DNA from: JABHIE01 sp964584805
GTDB taxonomy: Bacteria > Planctomycetota > UBA1135
Direction of reading: 5' to 3'
Assembly: GCA_964584805.1 (NCBI GenBank)
Contig: CAZPAY010000002.1
Span: 1 to 64,000 of the forward strand
DNA length: 64,000 bases
In this document: piece by piece, positions 52,430 to 62,177 of the stretch
How positions within the stretch are numbered: the stretch's first letter is position 1
Layout: each line of letters starts with the position of its first letter
Made by a program: the position numbers and the translations under genes
The notes under the pieces: generated by a model
The model's input: only the letters and a program-made list of their open reading frames with translations
Told to the model about the DNA's origin: nothing
Database searches by the model: none

Positions 52430-53067
52430 AATCCACACACGGCTCTCTGCAAGCACATAGTTTATAAACCTCGCAACAGACCGTTTCCTGCATGTCCTAC
52501 AATAGAGGCATGACTGAGATTCAGACCGACCTTGCCATCCTTGGCGCCGGCCCAGCGGGCTATGTTTGTGCGATTCGAGCCGCGGATTTGGGCAAGAAAG
52601 TGACCATCATTGAGGCGGGCCCTTATGGCGGCACCTGCCTGAATGTTGGCTGCATTCCGTCCAAGGCGTTGATTTCGGCGGGGCATTTTGTGGAGAGCGT
52701 GCATAACGCTTCTGCGATGGGTTTCACCGTTGCCGAGCCTGAGCTTGACCTTGAGAAATTGGTCGCTTGGAAAGACACGATTGTGGGTCGGCTCACGGGG
52801 GGCATTGGCGCTTTGCTCAAGTCGCGCGGCATTGAGACGGTGCAGGGTCGCGGCAAATTGACTTCCGCAAATACGATTGAAGTCACGCCGCTTGGCGACG
52901 ATGGGTCAGCCGCGAATACAACAATCACCGCGCGGGATATCGTGCTGGCCACGGGCAGTGAGCCCGCGCCGATTCCTGGTTTCGAATTTGGCGAAAAGGT
53001 TTGGTCAAGCACGGAAGCACTTTCCCCGAAGCAGTTGCCAAAGAGCCTGTTCATCATTGGTGGCGGC
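52194..53067. repeat. 874-bp direct repeat, copy 2
   Basis: Same sequence and orientation as 49852-50725, offset 2,342 bp. In this copy lpd is complete and the hemerythrin gene is truncated. Confidence 0.95.
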
Positions 53068-53931
53068 GTAATCGGCATGGAGCTCGGTATGTTTTACGCG
53101 CACCTTGGCGTGGCCGTAACGGTTGTCGAGTTTATGGAACAAATCCTGCCTGGCGTTGACCCCGAGCTCGTCAAGATTGTGCAACGCCGCGCGAAAAAAG
53201 CGGGCATGAAAATTCATGTCAAGTCAGCCGCAAAGTCATGGCAAGACAAGGGCGACGGCGTCGAAGTCACCGCCGAGGTTAAGGGCAAAGAAAAGAAATT
53301 CGAGGCGGATGCCATCCTGCTGACGGTGGGCCGAAAGCCGCGTACGGGCGATTTGGGGCTCGATTCGGTGGGTTTAAAGACGGACGACCGCGGGTTTTTG
53401 GCGGTCGATGATCATTGCCAAACCAAGACCGCACATATTTATGCCATCGGTGATATCACTCCTGGGCCGATGCTCGCGCATAAAGGTTCGGCGCAAGGTT
53501 TGGTCGCGGCGGGCTCTATCGCCGGCAAACCAGGCACAAAATGGGATTACAAAGTGGTGCCTGGTGTGATTTTCACGGACCCTGAAATCGCAATGGTTGG
53601 GCTTACTGAAGCCGAGGCACTTAAGGCTGGCCATGAAATTAAAATCGGCAAATTCAATTTCGCGGGCAACGGTCGCGCGATGTCGATGCAAGCCAAAGAC
53701 GGCATGACAAAAGTCATCACCGACGCCAAAGATGACACGATTTTGGGTGTGCATATGTGCGGCCCAAATGTCACCGACATGATTGCCGAAGCGGCCGTCG
53801 CGATTGAGGCTGGCCTGACTGCCGAAGACATTGCGTTAACCATTCACCCGCACCCCACGCTGAGCGAAGTCTTCCTTGAAGCGTGCGAAGATGTGCACGG
53901 CCTGTCGCCCCACGCGATGGCAAAGAAGTAG
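52510..53931 (+). CDS. lpd: Dihydrolipoyl dehydrogenase (E3)
   Basis: 473 residues from ATG 52510 (an ATG 18 bp upstream is possible). FAD-binding ILGAGPAGYVCAIRAA, the redox-active CLNVGC pair, NAD-binding FIIGGGVIGMELGMFYAHLG, and the C-terminal active-site HPHPTLSEVFLEA with its His-Glu pair are all present. It reoxidises dihydrolipoyl groups of the E2 at 15285-16508. lipB follows with 34 bp between, so lipoate genes are clustered here. Confidence 0.96.
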   Translation: MTEIQTDLAILGAGPAGYVCAIRAADLGKKVTIIEAGPYGGTCLNVGCIPSKALISAGHFVESVHNASAMGFTVAEPELDLEKLVAWKDTIVGRLTGGIGALLKSRGIETVQGRGKLTSANTIEVTPLGDDGSAANTTITARDIVLATGSEPAPIPGFEFGEKVWSSTEALSPKQLPKSLFIIGGGVIGMELGMFYAHLGVAVTVVEFMEQILPGVDPELVKIVQRRAKKAGMKIHVKSAAKSWQDKGDGVEVTAEVKGKEKKFEADAILLTVGRKPRTGDLGLDSVGLKTDDRGFLAVDDHCQTKTAHIYAIGDITPGPMLAHKGSAQGLVAAGSIAGKPGTKWDYKVVPGVIFTDPEIAMVGLTEAEALKAGHEIKIGKFNFAGNGRAMSMQAKDGMTKVITDAKDDTILGVHMCGPNVTDMIAEAAVAIEAGLTAEDIALTIHPHPTLSEVFLEACEDVHGLSPHAMAKK

Positions 53932-53965
53932 CCGGCTTTGCTGCTACGACGGTTCTTTACTCGCC

Positions 53966-54640
53966 ATGCGATTTAGCCAATCTGCCACCATTGAGGTCGA
54001 AGACCTCGGTCGGTTGAGTTATGTCAACGCTGGTGCGCGCATGGACGCCGTCGTGGCCGAAATGGCGGCTAATCCAGACATGCCTGACCGATTGCTCATC
54101 GCTGAGTTTGAGCCGGTCATTACGCTTGGTCGCGCAAGCACTGAGGCCGATGAGCGTTTTGCGGCAGAGCTTGGCGTCCCGATTCATAAAATCACGCGTG
54201 GAGGCAAAGCGACCTTTCATGGCCCGGGGCAATTGGTGCTTTATCCGGTCATCCGCCTGCTTGGTGAGGCGCGTGATTTACACGCTTATCTGGCATGTAT
54301 CGAGCGTGCTTTGGCCGCGACAGTTGGCGATTTTGGCCTGACCGGCGGCACCGACCCGCGTAATACAGGTTGCTGGGTTAACAATCGCAAAATTGCGTCA
54401 ATCGGGGTGGCCGTGAGGCGTTGGGTGGCTTATCACGGGGCGGCTTTGAATGTCGCGACCGATATGAGTTGGTTCCGGCGTTTTGACCCCTGTGGCCTGG
54501 CCACGGCGGCGAGCGACGGCACCTTCACTGAAATCATGACCTCGATGTCTACCGAGTTGGGGGCACCTCCCGATTTAGACGAGGTCAAGGCATCCCTCGC
54601 GCGACGATTTTGCGAGGCTCTTCAAGATGACAAAAACTAA
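53966..54640 (+). CDS. lipB: Octanoyl-ACP:protein N-octanoyltransferase LipB
   Basis: 224 residues from ATG 53966; a longer frame would begin inside lpd. Motifs are RGGKATFHGPGQLVLYP, the conserved lysine in NRKIASIGVAVRRW, and the catalytic cysteine in FDPCGL. It transfers octanoate from acyl-carrier protein to E2, the substrate of LipA. Overlaps the ADP-forming synthetase gene by 14 bp. Confidence 0.94.
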   Translation: MRFSQSATIEVEDLGRLSYVNAGARMDAVVAEMAANPDMPDRLLIAEFEPVITLGRASTEADERFAAELGVPIHKITRGGKATFHGPGQLVLYPVIRLLGEARDLHAYLACIERALAATVGDFGLTGGTDPRNTGCWVNNRKIASIGVAVRRWVAYHGAALNVATDMSWFRRFDPCGLATAASDGTFTEIMTSMSTELGAPPDLDEVKASLARRFCEALQDDKN

Positions 54641-56807
54641 AACCACCACCAAAAAATCACCCAAAACCAAGCGATTGGCTCCTGGGTGCTCCACCCAGGC
54701 TTTGCGCAAATCACTGGATGCTGTTTTCCGCCCCCGCGGCATTGCCGTTGTCGGCGTCGGCCGTCAGCCAACTCAGATTGGCCACTTGATTCTCAACAAC
54801 TTGATTCAGGCTCAATACACCGGGCCGGTTTATCCGATTAACCCGCGTGCTGAGGTGGTACGGTCGATGCATTGCTACCCATCTGTAAAAGATGTGCCGG
54901 GCGTAGTCGATTTGGCGATTATTGTTGTGCCCGCTAAGTATGTCATTGATGCCGTAAAAGATTGCGCGGCCAAAGGTGTAAAAGGTTTGGTGGTGATCAC
55001 TGCTGGCTTTGCAGAAATCGGCGGCGAAGGCACGGCTTTGCAGGCTGAACTTGAGGAAATATGCGCGGCAAATGGCATCCGCGTGGTGGGGCCAAACTGC
55101 ATGGGCATTTTGAATATGGAGCCCGCGATTCAAATGAACGGCTCGTTTGCCAGCACCCGCCCCAATTTTGGCGGGGTGTGTTTTGTTTCGCAATCAGGTG
55201 CACTGGGCGAAGCAATTTTGTCGGATGCCCATGATCTTGGCATTGGCATCAATATGTTTGTGAGTGTGGGCAACCGCATTGATATTTCGCCTGCTGATTT
55301 GATGCGCTATTGGGGCGACGACGAAACTTGTCAGCAGATTTTGATGTACCTTGAAAGTTTTGGTGACCCCGCAGAATTCATGGAGGCCGCGCGTTGTGTC
55401 ACGCGCAAGAAACCTGTTTTGGTTGTGAAGTCAGGCCGTAGCGCAAAAGGCGCGCAAGCGGCAATTTCGCATACAGGCTCGTTGGCGGGCTCCGAGGCGG
55501 CTGCCGATGCGTTGTTGCATCAGTGCGGTATTCTGCGCATTGAAAGCATGAAAGAGTTGTTCTCGCTCGCGGCAGTAACGCAGGTGGGCAAATTCCCTCG
55601 CGGTCGGCGTGTTGGCATTGTGACCAATGCGGGCGGCCCCGCAATTTTGGCTGCCGATGCTTGTGAGGCGAAGGGTCTCGATATCGTCGACCTTTCTGCA
55701 AAGACCACGGCCAAGATTGAGGCCGTGATTCCGATCGAGGCCTCCGCAAAAAACCCGGTTGACTTAATCGCAAGTGCCGACGGCCAGCGATACGACAAAG
55801 TTTTATCCGCGATGTTGGCAGACAAAAACATCGACATGGTCTTGGCGATTTTTGTTTCACCAGCCATGATTGACACAGCCGCCGTGGCTAAGGCATTTGC
55901 CAAGCACGCAAACCGCAGCAAAAAGCCGATGGTCACTTGCCTGCTCGGGCGATTGGGCAAAGAAGCTGCCGAGGAAGTCCTGCGCGACGCGGGTGTCCCG
56001 AATTATCGATTCCCGGAAGAGGCCGTTTCTGCATTAGCCGGCCTAGCTGATTTGGAAGAGATGCATAGCCGTCCGAATTTGCCTGCGCCGAAATATCGCG
56101 TGAATAAAAAGAAGGCGCGTGCGGCAATTGAGCAGGCGCTTGATAGTGGGCGTTCGATGCTGAAAGGCACTGAGCTTGAGGCTTTGTTTACGGCCTATGG
56201 CATCCCGATGGTGCCGTCGCGTATTGTGCTGACTCTTGAAGATGCGTTGAAATTCGCCAAAAAAGTTGGCTACCCAGTTGTTGCAAAAATTGAATCTGCC
56301 AAGGCCGTCCATAAGAGCGATTTTGGCGGGGTGCGCCTTGATTTGCGCACGCCCGAGGATTTGATTAACGCTTATCTCGATCTTGAAAAGCACTTCCGCA
56401 AAATCGATAAAAATATGAAGGTGCTCGTGCAGGCTATGCGCAAAGATGGCATCGAGACCTTTTTCGGTGCCGCGCCCGACCCACAGTTCGGCCGATTGCA
56501 GGCTTTTGGTTTAGGCGGCATTCATGTCGAGGTGTTTAAGGATGTGGTCTTCCGCTTGCACCCGATTTCACGACTTAATGCTGAGCGCATGGTCGATGGC
56601 ATCCGTGCGAAGGCATTGCTTGATGGCGCGCGTGGGAAACCACCCGTCGATCGCGAGCAGTTGATTGAGGTGTCGCTGCGATTGTCGCAAATGCTGACCG
56701 ACATCCCAGAAATCGTTGAGCTTGACCTCAACCCATTCCTTGCGGCATGGGATGCGAGTGAGTCGTGTGTGCTCGATTGTCGCGTGCGACTAGAGCGGCA
56801 AGATTAA
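54627..56807 (+). CDS. ADP-forming acyl-CoA synthetase (acetate-CoA ligase type)
   Basis: 726 residues with CoA-binding, CoA-ligase and ATP-grasp domains on one chain. FRPRGIAVVGVGRQPTQIG starts the CoA-binding domain; the phosphorylated histidine is probably in QAAISHTGSLAGS; the ATP-grasp begins near residue 520 with LFTAYGIPMVPSR and contains VAKIESAKAVHKSDFGGVRL. A GNAT acetyltransferase domain, present in some homologues, is absent. The enzyme converts acyl-CoA, ADP and phosphate to acid, CoA and ATP. It could harvest energy from acyl-CoA made by the 2-oxoacid dehydrogenase; that link is inferred. A basic N-terminal tail (about 18 residues) precedes the fold. Confidence 0.92.
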   Translation: MTKTKTTTKKSPKTKRLAPGCSTQALRKSLDAVFRPRGIAVVGVGRQPTQIGHLILNNLIQAQYTGPVYPINPRAEVVRSMHCYPSVKDVPGVVDLAIIVVPAKYVIDAVKDCAAKGVKGLVVITAGFAEIGGEGTALQAELEEICAANGIRVVGPNCMGILNMEPAIQMNGSFASTRPNFGGVCFVSQSGALGEAILSDAHDLGIGINMFVSVGNRIDISPADLMRYWGDDETCQQILMYLESFGDPAEFMEAARCVTRKKPVLVVKSGRSAKGAQAAISHTGSLAGSEAAADALLHQCGILRIESMKELFSLAAVTQVGKFPRGRRVGIVTNAGGPAILAADACEAKGLDIVDLSAKTTAKIEAVIPIEASAKNPVDLIASADGQRYDKVLSAMLADKNIDMVLAIFVSPAMIDTAAVAKAFAKHANRSKKPMVTCLLGRLGKEAAEEVLRDAGVPNYRFPEEAVSALAGLADLEEMHSRPNLPAPKYRVNKKKARAAIEQALDSGRSMLKGTELEALFTAYGIPMVPSRIVLTLEDALKFAKKVGYPVVAKIESAKAVHKSDFGGVRLDLRTPEDLINAYLDLEKHFRKIDKNMKVLVQAMRKDGIETFFGAAPDPQFGRLQAFGLGGIHVEVFKDVVFRLHPISRLNAERMVDGIRAKALLDGARGKPPVDREQLIEVSLRLSQMLTDIPEIVELDLNPFLAAWDASESCVLDCRVRLERQD

Positions 56808-56825
56808 ACGGTTGGCTGCGTAGCC

Positions 56826-58664
56826 TTACCAAATAATCATCGCAATCGGATCTGCAACGGTGCGAATGTCGGTGCCACTAAAGGCAATCACTTTGTAAGT
56901 AACGAAAATCGCGTGAACGGTCATGCCGCGATAGGCGTTGTTGTTGGGAATCATCGTTGATGCTGCAACCAGCCCATTTGAAGGTACATAACCCGACCAA
57001 CCCGGGATGACACTCGTAAGCCCATATGCCGTGTCGAGATTTGCAGGGATGTGCGTGCCGTTAATCGTGATGCCTGGAGTGGTGCCCTGAGTCAGAAAGC
57101 CCTGATACATGGCGCCCGCCGCGTATTCACCGTTTGCGAAGTGCCAATTCATTTCCAAACGCTGCCCCAGCATCGGAGGCGAAATCAACTCAATGTAGCT
57201 ATCGCTCGGAGGACCGCCAGACCAATTGGTTGTATCGGAATCATTTGTGTCGCCTGGAGAGCCTTTGTCGCCGTTGCCGTAAAAGCCTGTTGCGGCTGCG
57301 AAGTTGGAGGAAAGCCCATCGCCGAGTAGATCCATTCGCTCAGCAGCAACGCCGCTTGCGTGAGGGAAGGACGACGAATAAGAAACGCTGTCGATGAGCG
57401 TCGCGCCGTATTTCAGCAAAATCGAGTCTGTCGAATCGGCCATTGAAAAGCTGCCACTTGGCCAAACCATGATGGGGGTGATGCCACCGTTGCGGCTCGG
57501 AAGGCCGTCGGATGCAACTAAGCACTCGTCGCCGGCTTCAAGCTGAATCGTTGCGCCAAAAGTCACGGAGTTTGTGCCAGAATCGGTCATTTTGAGATTG
57601 CGCATCGAAATCGCTTCAGATTCGCGCGCGCCCGTAATCTCAACCCACTCGCCGTCGGCGTCGCTCACGCGGCTCGGGTTAGCCATGTATTCACCCGTGA
57701 CCACATCGCCGGCAGCGACAGTCGTGAGACTTTGCTCATCACAAAGTGCTTTGAATGTGGTGCCGTTGGCAGATGTCACGGTGTAGCTGTCGCCATCACT
57801 TGAAAGATGCACATGGCCATTGACATCGACATAGCCTTCGGTGCCGACGCCATCACTTAGAGACCAAACAGGAATCGCCCGCGTCGATTTATGCAGACGA
57901 TCGATTACATCTTGTTTCGGGTAGCCGTAACTGTTGTTGCTACCACAAGGAACGACCGCAAACTCAGGTTGCAGGGATGAAACAAAACTGTAATTCGTAG
58001 AAGTGCGCGAAGCGTGGTGGTTGACTTGATAAACATCAACATTGCCACAGGCTTGGCCCGCTTTAGTCTCCACATCAGCAGTATTGTTGCCGCCACCGGT
58101 GAGGTCGCCGCCGACCCACATGTCAAAATCACCATATTCAAGTTTCCAGGCAATCGAGCATGAGTTTTCGTGTTGGGACGAGCTGTTGATGTTGACGCTT
58201 TGGCCATTACTCAACTCTCCGTACACAGAGATGCACTTCATGGTTGCGCCGCCACCCAAATCAACAATTTGACCAGCTGTAACCGTTTGGCGTACCGACG
58301 AATATGCGTTGCGGTAATCTTCAGAGCTGCCCGTGCTGTACCAACTTTGGTTGCCGCGGTCATAACAAACACTCGCGCGGATGCCAGCATTCCAAACTTC
58401 ATCGAGGCCGCCCACATGGTCCGAGTGGTAATGACTCGCTGAAACAAAATCGAGCGAGTTGATGTTTAGCGCGCGCAACTTCGGCACGATAATTCCACTG
58501 CCCTCGCCGTTTGAGCCACCGTCAAACAAGAATGTCTTGCCTGTTGGGCCAATAATGAGTGTTGCGTCAGACTGGCCGACATCGAGGAACCATACCTCTA
58601 GGTTTTGGGCAACGGCCGTGTTGGCCAGTGCCGCCATTAGGAAGATGGAAATGAATTTAAGCAA
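56826..58664 (-). CDS. Secreted metallo-beta-lactamase-fold protein with lamin-tail domain
   Basis: 612 residues. A signal peptide ends at VAQ. The N-terminal ~270 residues are an MBL-fold (ComEC-like) hydrolase: WFLDVGQSDATLII and the metal motif SHYHSDHVGG near residue 79, then YQVNHHAS. The middle (about 325-480) resembles a lamin-tail domain: EWVEITGARESEAISM and DECLVASDGLP, plus DSVSYSS. The C-terminus is beta-rich. It probably is a cell-surface or extracellular nuclease or hydrolase; the substrate is not known. Confidence 0.82.
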   Translation of the reverse strand: MLKFISIFLMAALANTAVAQNLEVWFLDVGQSDATLIIGPTGKTFLFDGGSNGEGSGIIVPKLRALNINSLDFVSASHYHSDHVGGLDEVWNAGIRASVCYDRGNQSWYSTGSSEDYRNAYSSVRQTVTAGQIVDLGGGATMKCISVYGELSNGQSVNINSSSQHENSCSIAWKLEYGDFDMWVGGDLTGGGNNTADVETKAGQACGNVDVYQVNHHASRTSTNYSFVSSLQPEFAVVPCGSNNSYGYPKQDVIDRLHKSTRAIPVWSLSDGVGTEGYVDVNGHVHLSSDGDSYTVTSANGTTFKALCDEQSLTTVAAGDVVTGEYMANPSRVSDADGEWVEITGARESEAISMRNLKMTDSGTNSVTFGATIQLEAGDECLVASDGLPSRNGGITPIMVWPSGSFSMADSTDSILLKYGATLIDSVSYSSSFPHASGVAAERMDLLGDGLSSNFAAATGFYGNGDKGSPGDTNDSDTTNWSGGPPSDSYIELISPPMLGQRLEMNWHFANGEYAAGAMYQGFLTQGTTPGITINGTHIPANLDTAYGLTSVIPGWSGYVPSNGLVAASTMIPNNNAYRGMTVHAIFVTYKVIAFSGTDIRTVADPIAMIIW

Positions 58665-58687
58665 GAGGGAATTGAGTGTGTGGGGGA

Positions 58688-60262
58688 CTATTTTTGGGGT
58701 ATCACAAGTTTACCACCAGTTTGCTCAGCGAGGAGACGCATAAAGCCTTGTTTGCGGCCACTTGTCGTCAGCGCAATACAGTGAAGACGCACCCCTGACC
58801 GCAAATGTTCACGATAATTTTCAGGGACGATGTGCTGGTTGTAGTCACTGTGCATGCCGCGTGTTGAGCCACCGTCGCCGATTAAGACAATAGTGTCGAC
58901 TTTGGGGTCACTTTGGGCCAAGCGAAGGGCTTCCACGAGGGCAGAAGCTGATTTGTAGTGAAACCCCCGCACATCGCTGACCAATTGTGCCTTCGTCTTG
59001 GCGGTGAGCGGCTTTAGCTTTTTCAGCGAAAGGATGGGTTCGTTTGCGACCAAAATGAGGTTGGCCTCAGCATCGCTTGGGAGGGCATCCATGAAAGCCG
59101 CCATTTCGTCGGCGGCAGCCTCAGAAACGGCCTTGCCGTTAAAGTCGCTCGTCATGGAGCCTGAGCCGTCGACCAAGAAAAAGATGTGGTGGCTATCAAT
59201 GGGTAGGCCAAACATCATGGCGACAGTGCCGTCATTGGCGGCTTCTTGCTTGTGGCCGGATGGCATTTCGCCAGCCTCATATTTTTTGAGTACATCATTG
59301 CCCGCGCGATTCCACCAGTTGCGCCAAGAACTTGGCTGGAGGCCAAAGGCTTGGCCCGATAGAGTCCGCAATGCTTCGGCTAAATCCCGAATGAGCCGGC
59401 CGTCGTCTTCGTTTGCTGTGCGAGTTTCAAGAGCCTCGATTAGGCGAGGAATGAGCGGGACGATCCTTGCGTCAACGCCTTCGTTGACAACTGCGACAAA
59501 TGGCCCAATTTCATCGCCACGCAACGCAGCACCAGCTGCTCTCAAAAAGACGCTGTGGCTTTCGGGGTGCCTGGCTAAAACGCGTAGGCAAATCGCTCGG
59601 TCATGAGCACTCTTGCTTTTTTGCAGTGCTTTTTCGATTGCGGTAATCTCATCAGCGAGAAGCTTTTTGAGATGAAGGTGCCCGGTGAAGGGAGCGCCAC
59701 CTTTAAGTAATAATGCCCGCGCTGCGGCTGTGGCTTCGCTGGTGCTTAGCTTGTCGCCACCGTCGAGCCTGTCTTGAGCGATAAGTGTGCCGAGGCATTC
59801 TTGCCAAGCGAGGTGGATGCGCAGAGGAGCCTTAAGGAATTTCTTGTCGAGTAAGGGATTTGCCGGCACCTTGCCTTTGCAGCCCGCCAAAGCCCGTAAA
59901 GCTAATTCCCGCAGTAACTCATTGCTTTTGCGGTTTTGCGCGGCTTCCGCGAGAATCAAGTTTTCTTCGAGACTGCTGGAAAGTAAAAACCCATTAAATA
60001 GCCAATCTCGTACACCAACCCACTTATAGCTTTTTTTGTCACCATCAAAAACATCAATACGCAGTTGCATGGCCTCTGCGCCTGGAATCTTTGACAACTG
60101 TTGCGCGGCCTTGCGCTGGCTATAGTCTTTTTTCCACCCGTTGAACTCAAGCGTGGTGCGAAGAGATTCGACATCTTGCGCTTGTGCAGGTATGGAAAAA
60201 CTAAAACTAGCGGCGAGCGTAACAGCCGCGAGCAGAATCGGAGAGGTGCGAAACATTGGCAT
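58688..60262 (-). CDS. Secreted von Willebrand factor A domain protein
   Basis: About 524 residues from ATG 60260-60262, giving a signal peptide (ILLAAVTLAASFSFSIPAQAQ). Residues ~30-330 are helical, HEAT-like repeats (ALRALAGCKGKVP and RAICLRVLARHPES). The C-terminal vWA domain starts at HIFFLVDGSGSMTSDF, whose DGSGS is the metal-ion-dependent adhesion site, followed by TIVLIGDGGSTRG. The protein probably binds a partner on the cell surface. The start is preferred over a GTG-type frame extension to 60298. Confidence 0.82.
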   Translation of the reverse strand: MPMFRTSPILLAAVTLAASFSFSIPAQAQDVESLRTTLEFNGWKKDYSQRKAAQQLSKIPGAEAMQLRIDVFDGDKKSYKWVGVRDWLFNGFLLSSSLEENLILAEAAQNRKSNELLRELALRALAGCKGKVPANPLLDKKFLKAPLRIHLAWQECLGTLIAQDRLDGGDKLSTSEATAAARALLLKGGAPFTGHLHLKKLLADEITAIEKALQKSKSAHDRAICLRVLARHPESHSVFLRAAGAALRGDEIGPFVAVVNEGVDARIVPLIPRLIEALETRTANEDDGRLIRDLAEALRTLSGQAFGLQPSSWRNWWNRAGNDVLKKYEAGEMPSGHKQEAANDGTVAMMFGLPIDSHHIFFLVDGSGSMTSDFNGKAVSEAAADEMAAFMDALPSDAEANLILVANEPILSLKKLKPLTAKTKAQLVSDVRGFHYKSASALVEALRLAQSDPKVDTIVLIGDGGSTRGMHSDYNQHIVPENYREHLRSGVRLHCIALTTSGRKQGFMRLLAEQTGGKLVIPQK

Positions 60263-60273
60263 TACATAGTAGA

Positions 60274-60302
60274 CGGGGTGCCACCTGAAAGGTGACACCC
60301 CG
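60274..60302. promoter_or_regulatory. Long GC-rich hairpin upstream of the vWA gene
   Basis: CGGGGTG (60274-60280) pairs with CACCCCG (60296-60302); inside, CACC (60282-60285) pairs with GGTG (60291-60294) around TGAAA with one C-A mismatch. It sits between the end of the calcium-loop protein gene and the vWA start on the minus strand. It may terminate the upstream gene, though no T-run follows. Confidence 0.6.
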
Positions 60303-60329
60303 ATTCTAGATTATTCTGAAAAGAATCTA

Positions 60330-62039
60330 TTAATTCAGAACGCCGTGACCAGCGTTGGACATTACAGCACCGCGTGTGTTGGCGCCTGGATCGACCATGT
60401 ACCACTGGAAGAAGACATTCATACCAGCAAGGTTGGTGTCGCCAGGGATGGCAAGCGTCATTCCGGCTTGACCTGAGCCATTGGTGTTGTTCTGGAACTC
60501 ATACTCAATCGATGTGTACAGCGTGTTGCCTGGCATGTCATAGAAAGCCATGTCAAGAGGCAAGTTGAATGCTGGTGGACGGTTGTAGTAAGAGTTGGAG
60601 AAACCAACGAACAAAATACAAGGCTTGTTGGCAGGGCCACGGTCAACGGTGACATCGAAGGTTGTGCCGAGAGCAGGCACGCCAACATTGCCGATTTCAG
60701 GGATGGTGCCTGTGGAGGTCACGCCACCGGAGCCAAAGGTGTTAAAGGAAGCGGCAGCCGGAGCATCAAATGCGCCAACAGGCACAGTCGTCATGCTCTT
60801 GACGTAGCAGCCGTCTGGATCCCAGCGCCAGTTCGTTTGGCCTTCGCCGGCGTCTTCGCCGTCGCCGTCGCCGTTGTTGTCGATTACAAACTCAACATTG
60901 TTCTGTGGCCAGTTTGGACCCATTGGGCCGGTGTTGCTCCAGAAAGCAATGCCACCATCGTGTGCAGCAGCGCTGTAGATGGATTTTGGCGAGTAGTCAA
61001 GGTTAGTGCAGTTAGGGCCATCTAGGAACAAAGTGACTTCGCCTGCATCGTTGAGGTCGCCATCACCGTTGAGGTCAATGCCGCGGTAAATCAAGCCAGA
61101 CGCATCAAGGCAAGAGTTAGGAGATGCATTGGAGACAATCCAGTAAAGGTCAGCGCCACCAGGGCCCGCGCCAAGATCCACATCGAGACTTTCGAGCGTG
61201 GCGTAGAGGCCCGTGCCCGAAGAAGAAACGCAGGATGGGTTGCGGAGTGTGCCTGCTACGACATCAACATTGATGTCAAGACCCGCTTTGTCGCCGACCA
61301 AGTTGCAGAAGTTCCAGCATTCGCCGGCATCCATTGCATCACCGTCGCCGTTGAGGTCCTTGAATGCATAAAGCGCCCGGTCTTGTTGAGCAAAAGCGAT
61401 GATGACATCGTTACTGTCAATCGTGATCGCCTCGAAGTCGCCGAGGTCAATATCGACAGGGCCAGCAGACTCGTTAAGGGTGATGGTGCCGGTCTCTGCG
61501 TCAACAAAGCGTGAGGATTCACCAGCGTCGTTGCAGTTTCCGTTGCCGTTGAGGTCGACATATGCGTGGATACCTGAGCCAGGTTGCGGCACGGTGTTCC
61601 AGTTGTCATCTGTGACATAAAGCACCTTGTTGGAGTCAAACACCAAGTCATCAGGGCTGGTGTTGCTCACGCCCATTGCCGCGCGGGTGTCGACATAAGT
61701 CAGAACCTCGCCAGCACTCATTGCGAGGCCGTCGCCGTCGAGGTCAATCATGCGAAGAATCAAGTCGCCGCCAGCTACGCCGAAAAGCGCAGGCGTGCCG
61801 CCGACGGTGCCAAATTCCATGGACTCGATATAAGTAACGACAGTCATGGCGTCATAGGCGAAGCGAGGGCCTTCGCCGGCATCGAGGTAAGAGCCGTTTT
61901 GGTCGACATCGACCGTGCGACGAATTTCCCAGTCAGTTGTGCCGGGTTGGCCGCCATAGCAGACATACTCAGCAGAAGTTTGAGCGGCGAGAGGGGCTAC
62001 CATCAGAGCGGTAGCCGCAACAAGAAGAAGGTTGCGCAT
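60330..62039 (-). CDS. Secreted protein with repeated calcium-loop motifs
   Basis: 569 residues from ATG 62037-62039 with a signal peptide (LLLVAATALMVAPLAAQ). At least six motifs with a D-x-D/N-G-D/N-G loop and a following A-G-E are spread over residues ~35-435: DVDQNGSYLDAGE, DLDGDGLAMSAGE, DLNGNGNCNDAGE, DLNGDGDAMDAGE, DLNGDGDLNDAGE and DNNGDGDGEDAGE. They resemble dockerin/EF-hand calcium loops. The remainder is beta-rich, ending in a probable carbohydrate- or cell-wall-facing domain. Cysteines are frequent for a bacterial secreted protein. The function is not recognised. Confidence 0.78.
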   Translation of the reverse strand: MRNLLLVAATALMVAPLAAQTSAEYVCYGGQPGTTDWEIRRTVDVDQNGSYLDAGEGPRFAYDAMTVVTYIESMEFGTVGGTPALFGVAGGDLILRMIDLDGDGLAMSAGEVLTYVDTRAAMGVSNTSPDDLVFDSNKVLYVTDDNWNTVPQPGSGIHAYVDLNGNGNCNDAGESSRFVDAETGTITLNESAGPVDIDLGDFEAITIDSNDVIIAFAQQDRALYAFKDLNGDGDAMDAGECWNFCNLVGDKAGLDINVDVVAGTLRNPSCVSSSGTGLYATLESLDVDLGAGPGGADLYWIVSNASPNSCLDASGLIYRGIDLNGDGDLNDAGEVTLFLDGPNCTNLDYSPKSIYSAAAHDGGIAFWSNTGPMGPNWPQNNVEFVIDNNGDGDGEDAGEGQTNWRWDPDGCYVKSMTTVPVGAFDAPAAASFNTFGSGGVTSTGTIPEIGNVGVPALGTTFDVTVDRGPANKPCILFVGFSNSYYNRPPAFNLPLDMAFYDMPGNTLYTSIEYEFQNNTNGSGQAGMTLAIPGDTNLAGMNVFFQWYMVDPGANTRGAVMSNAGHGVLN

Positions 62040-62177
62040 GTGCGAAAAAGGGGTTGAAGTTTGAGGGGTGCGCAAAGAGATATGCGCGGCCTTTTAGTAT
62101 ATGCCCTTTAGGATGTCGCAGAAGTGAATATTTTGTAAAAACGGTTAGGACGGCCGAAAAATGGGGGCGGGACGCAA

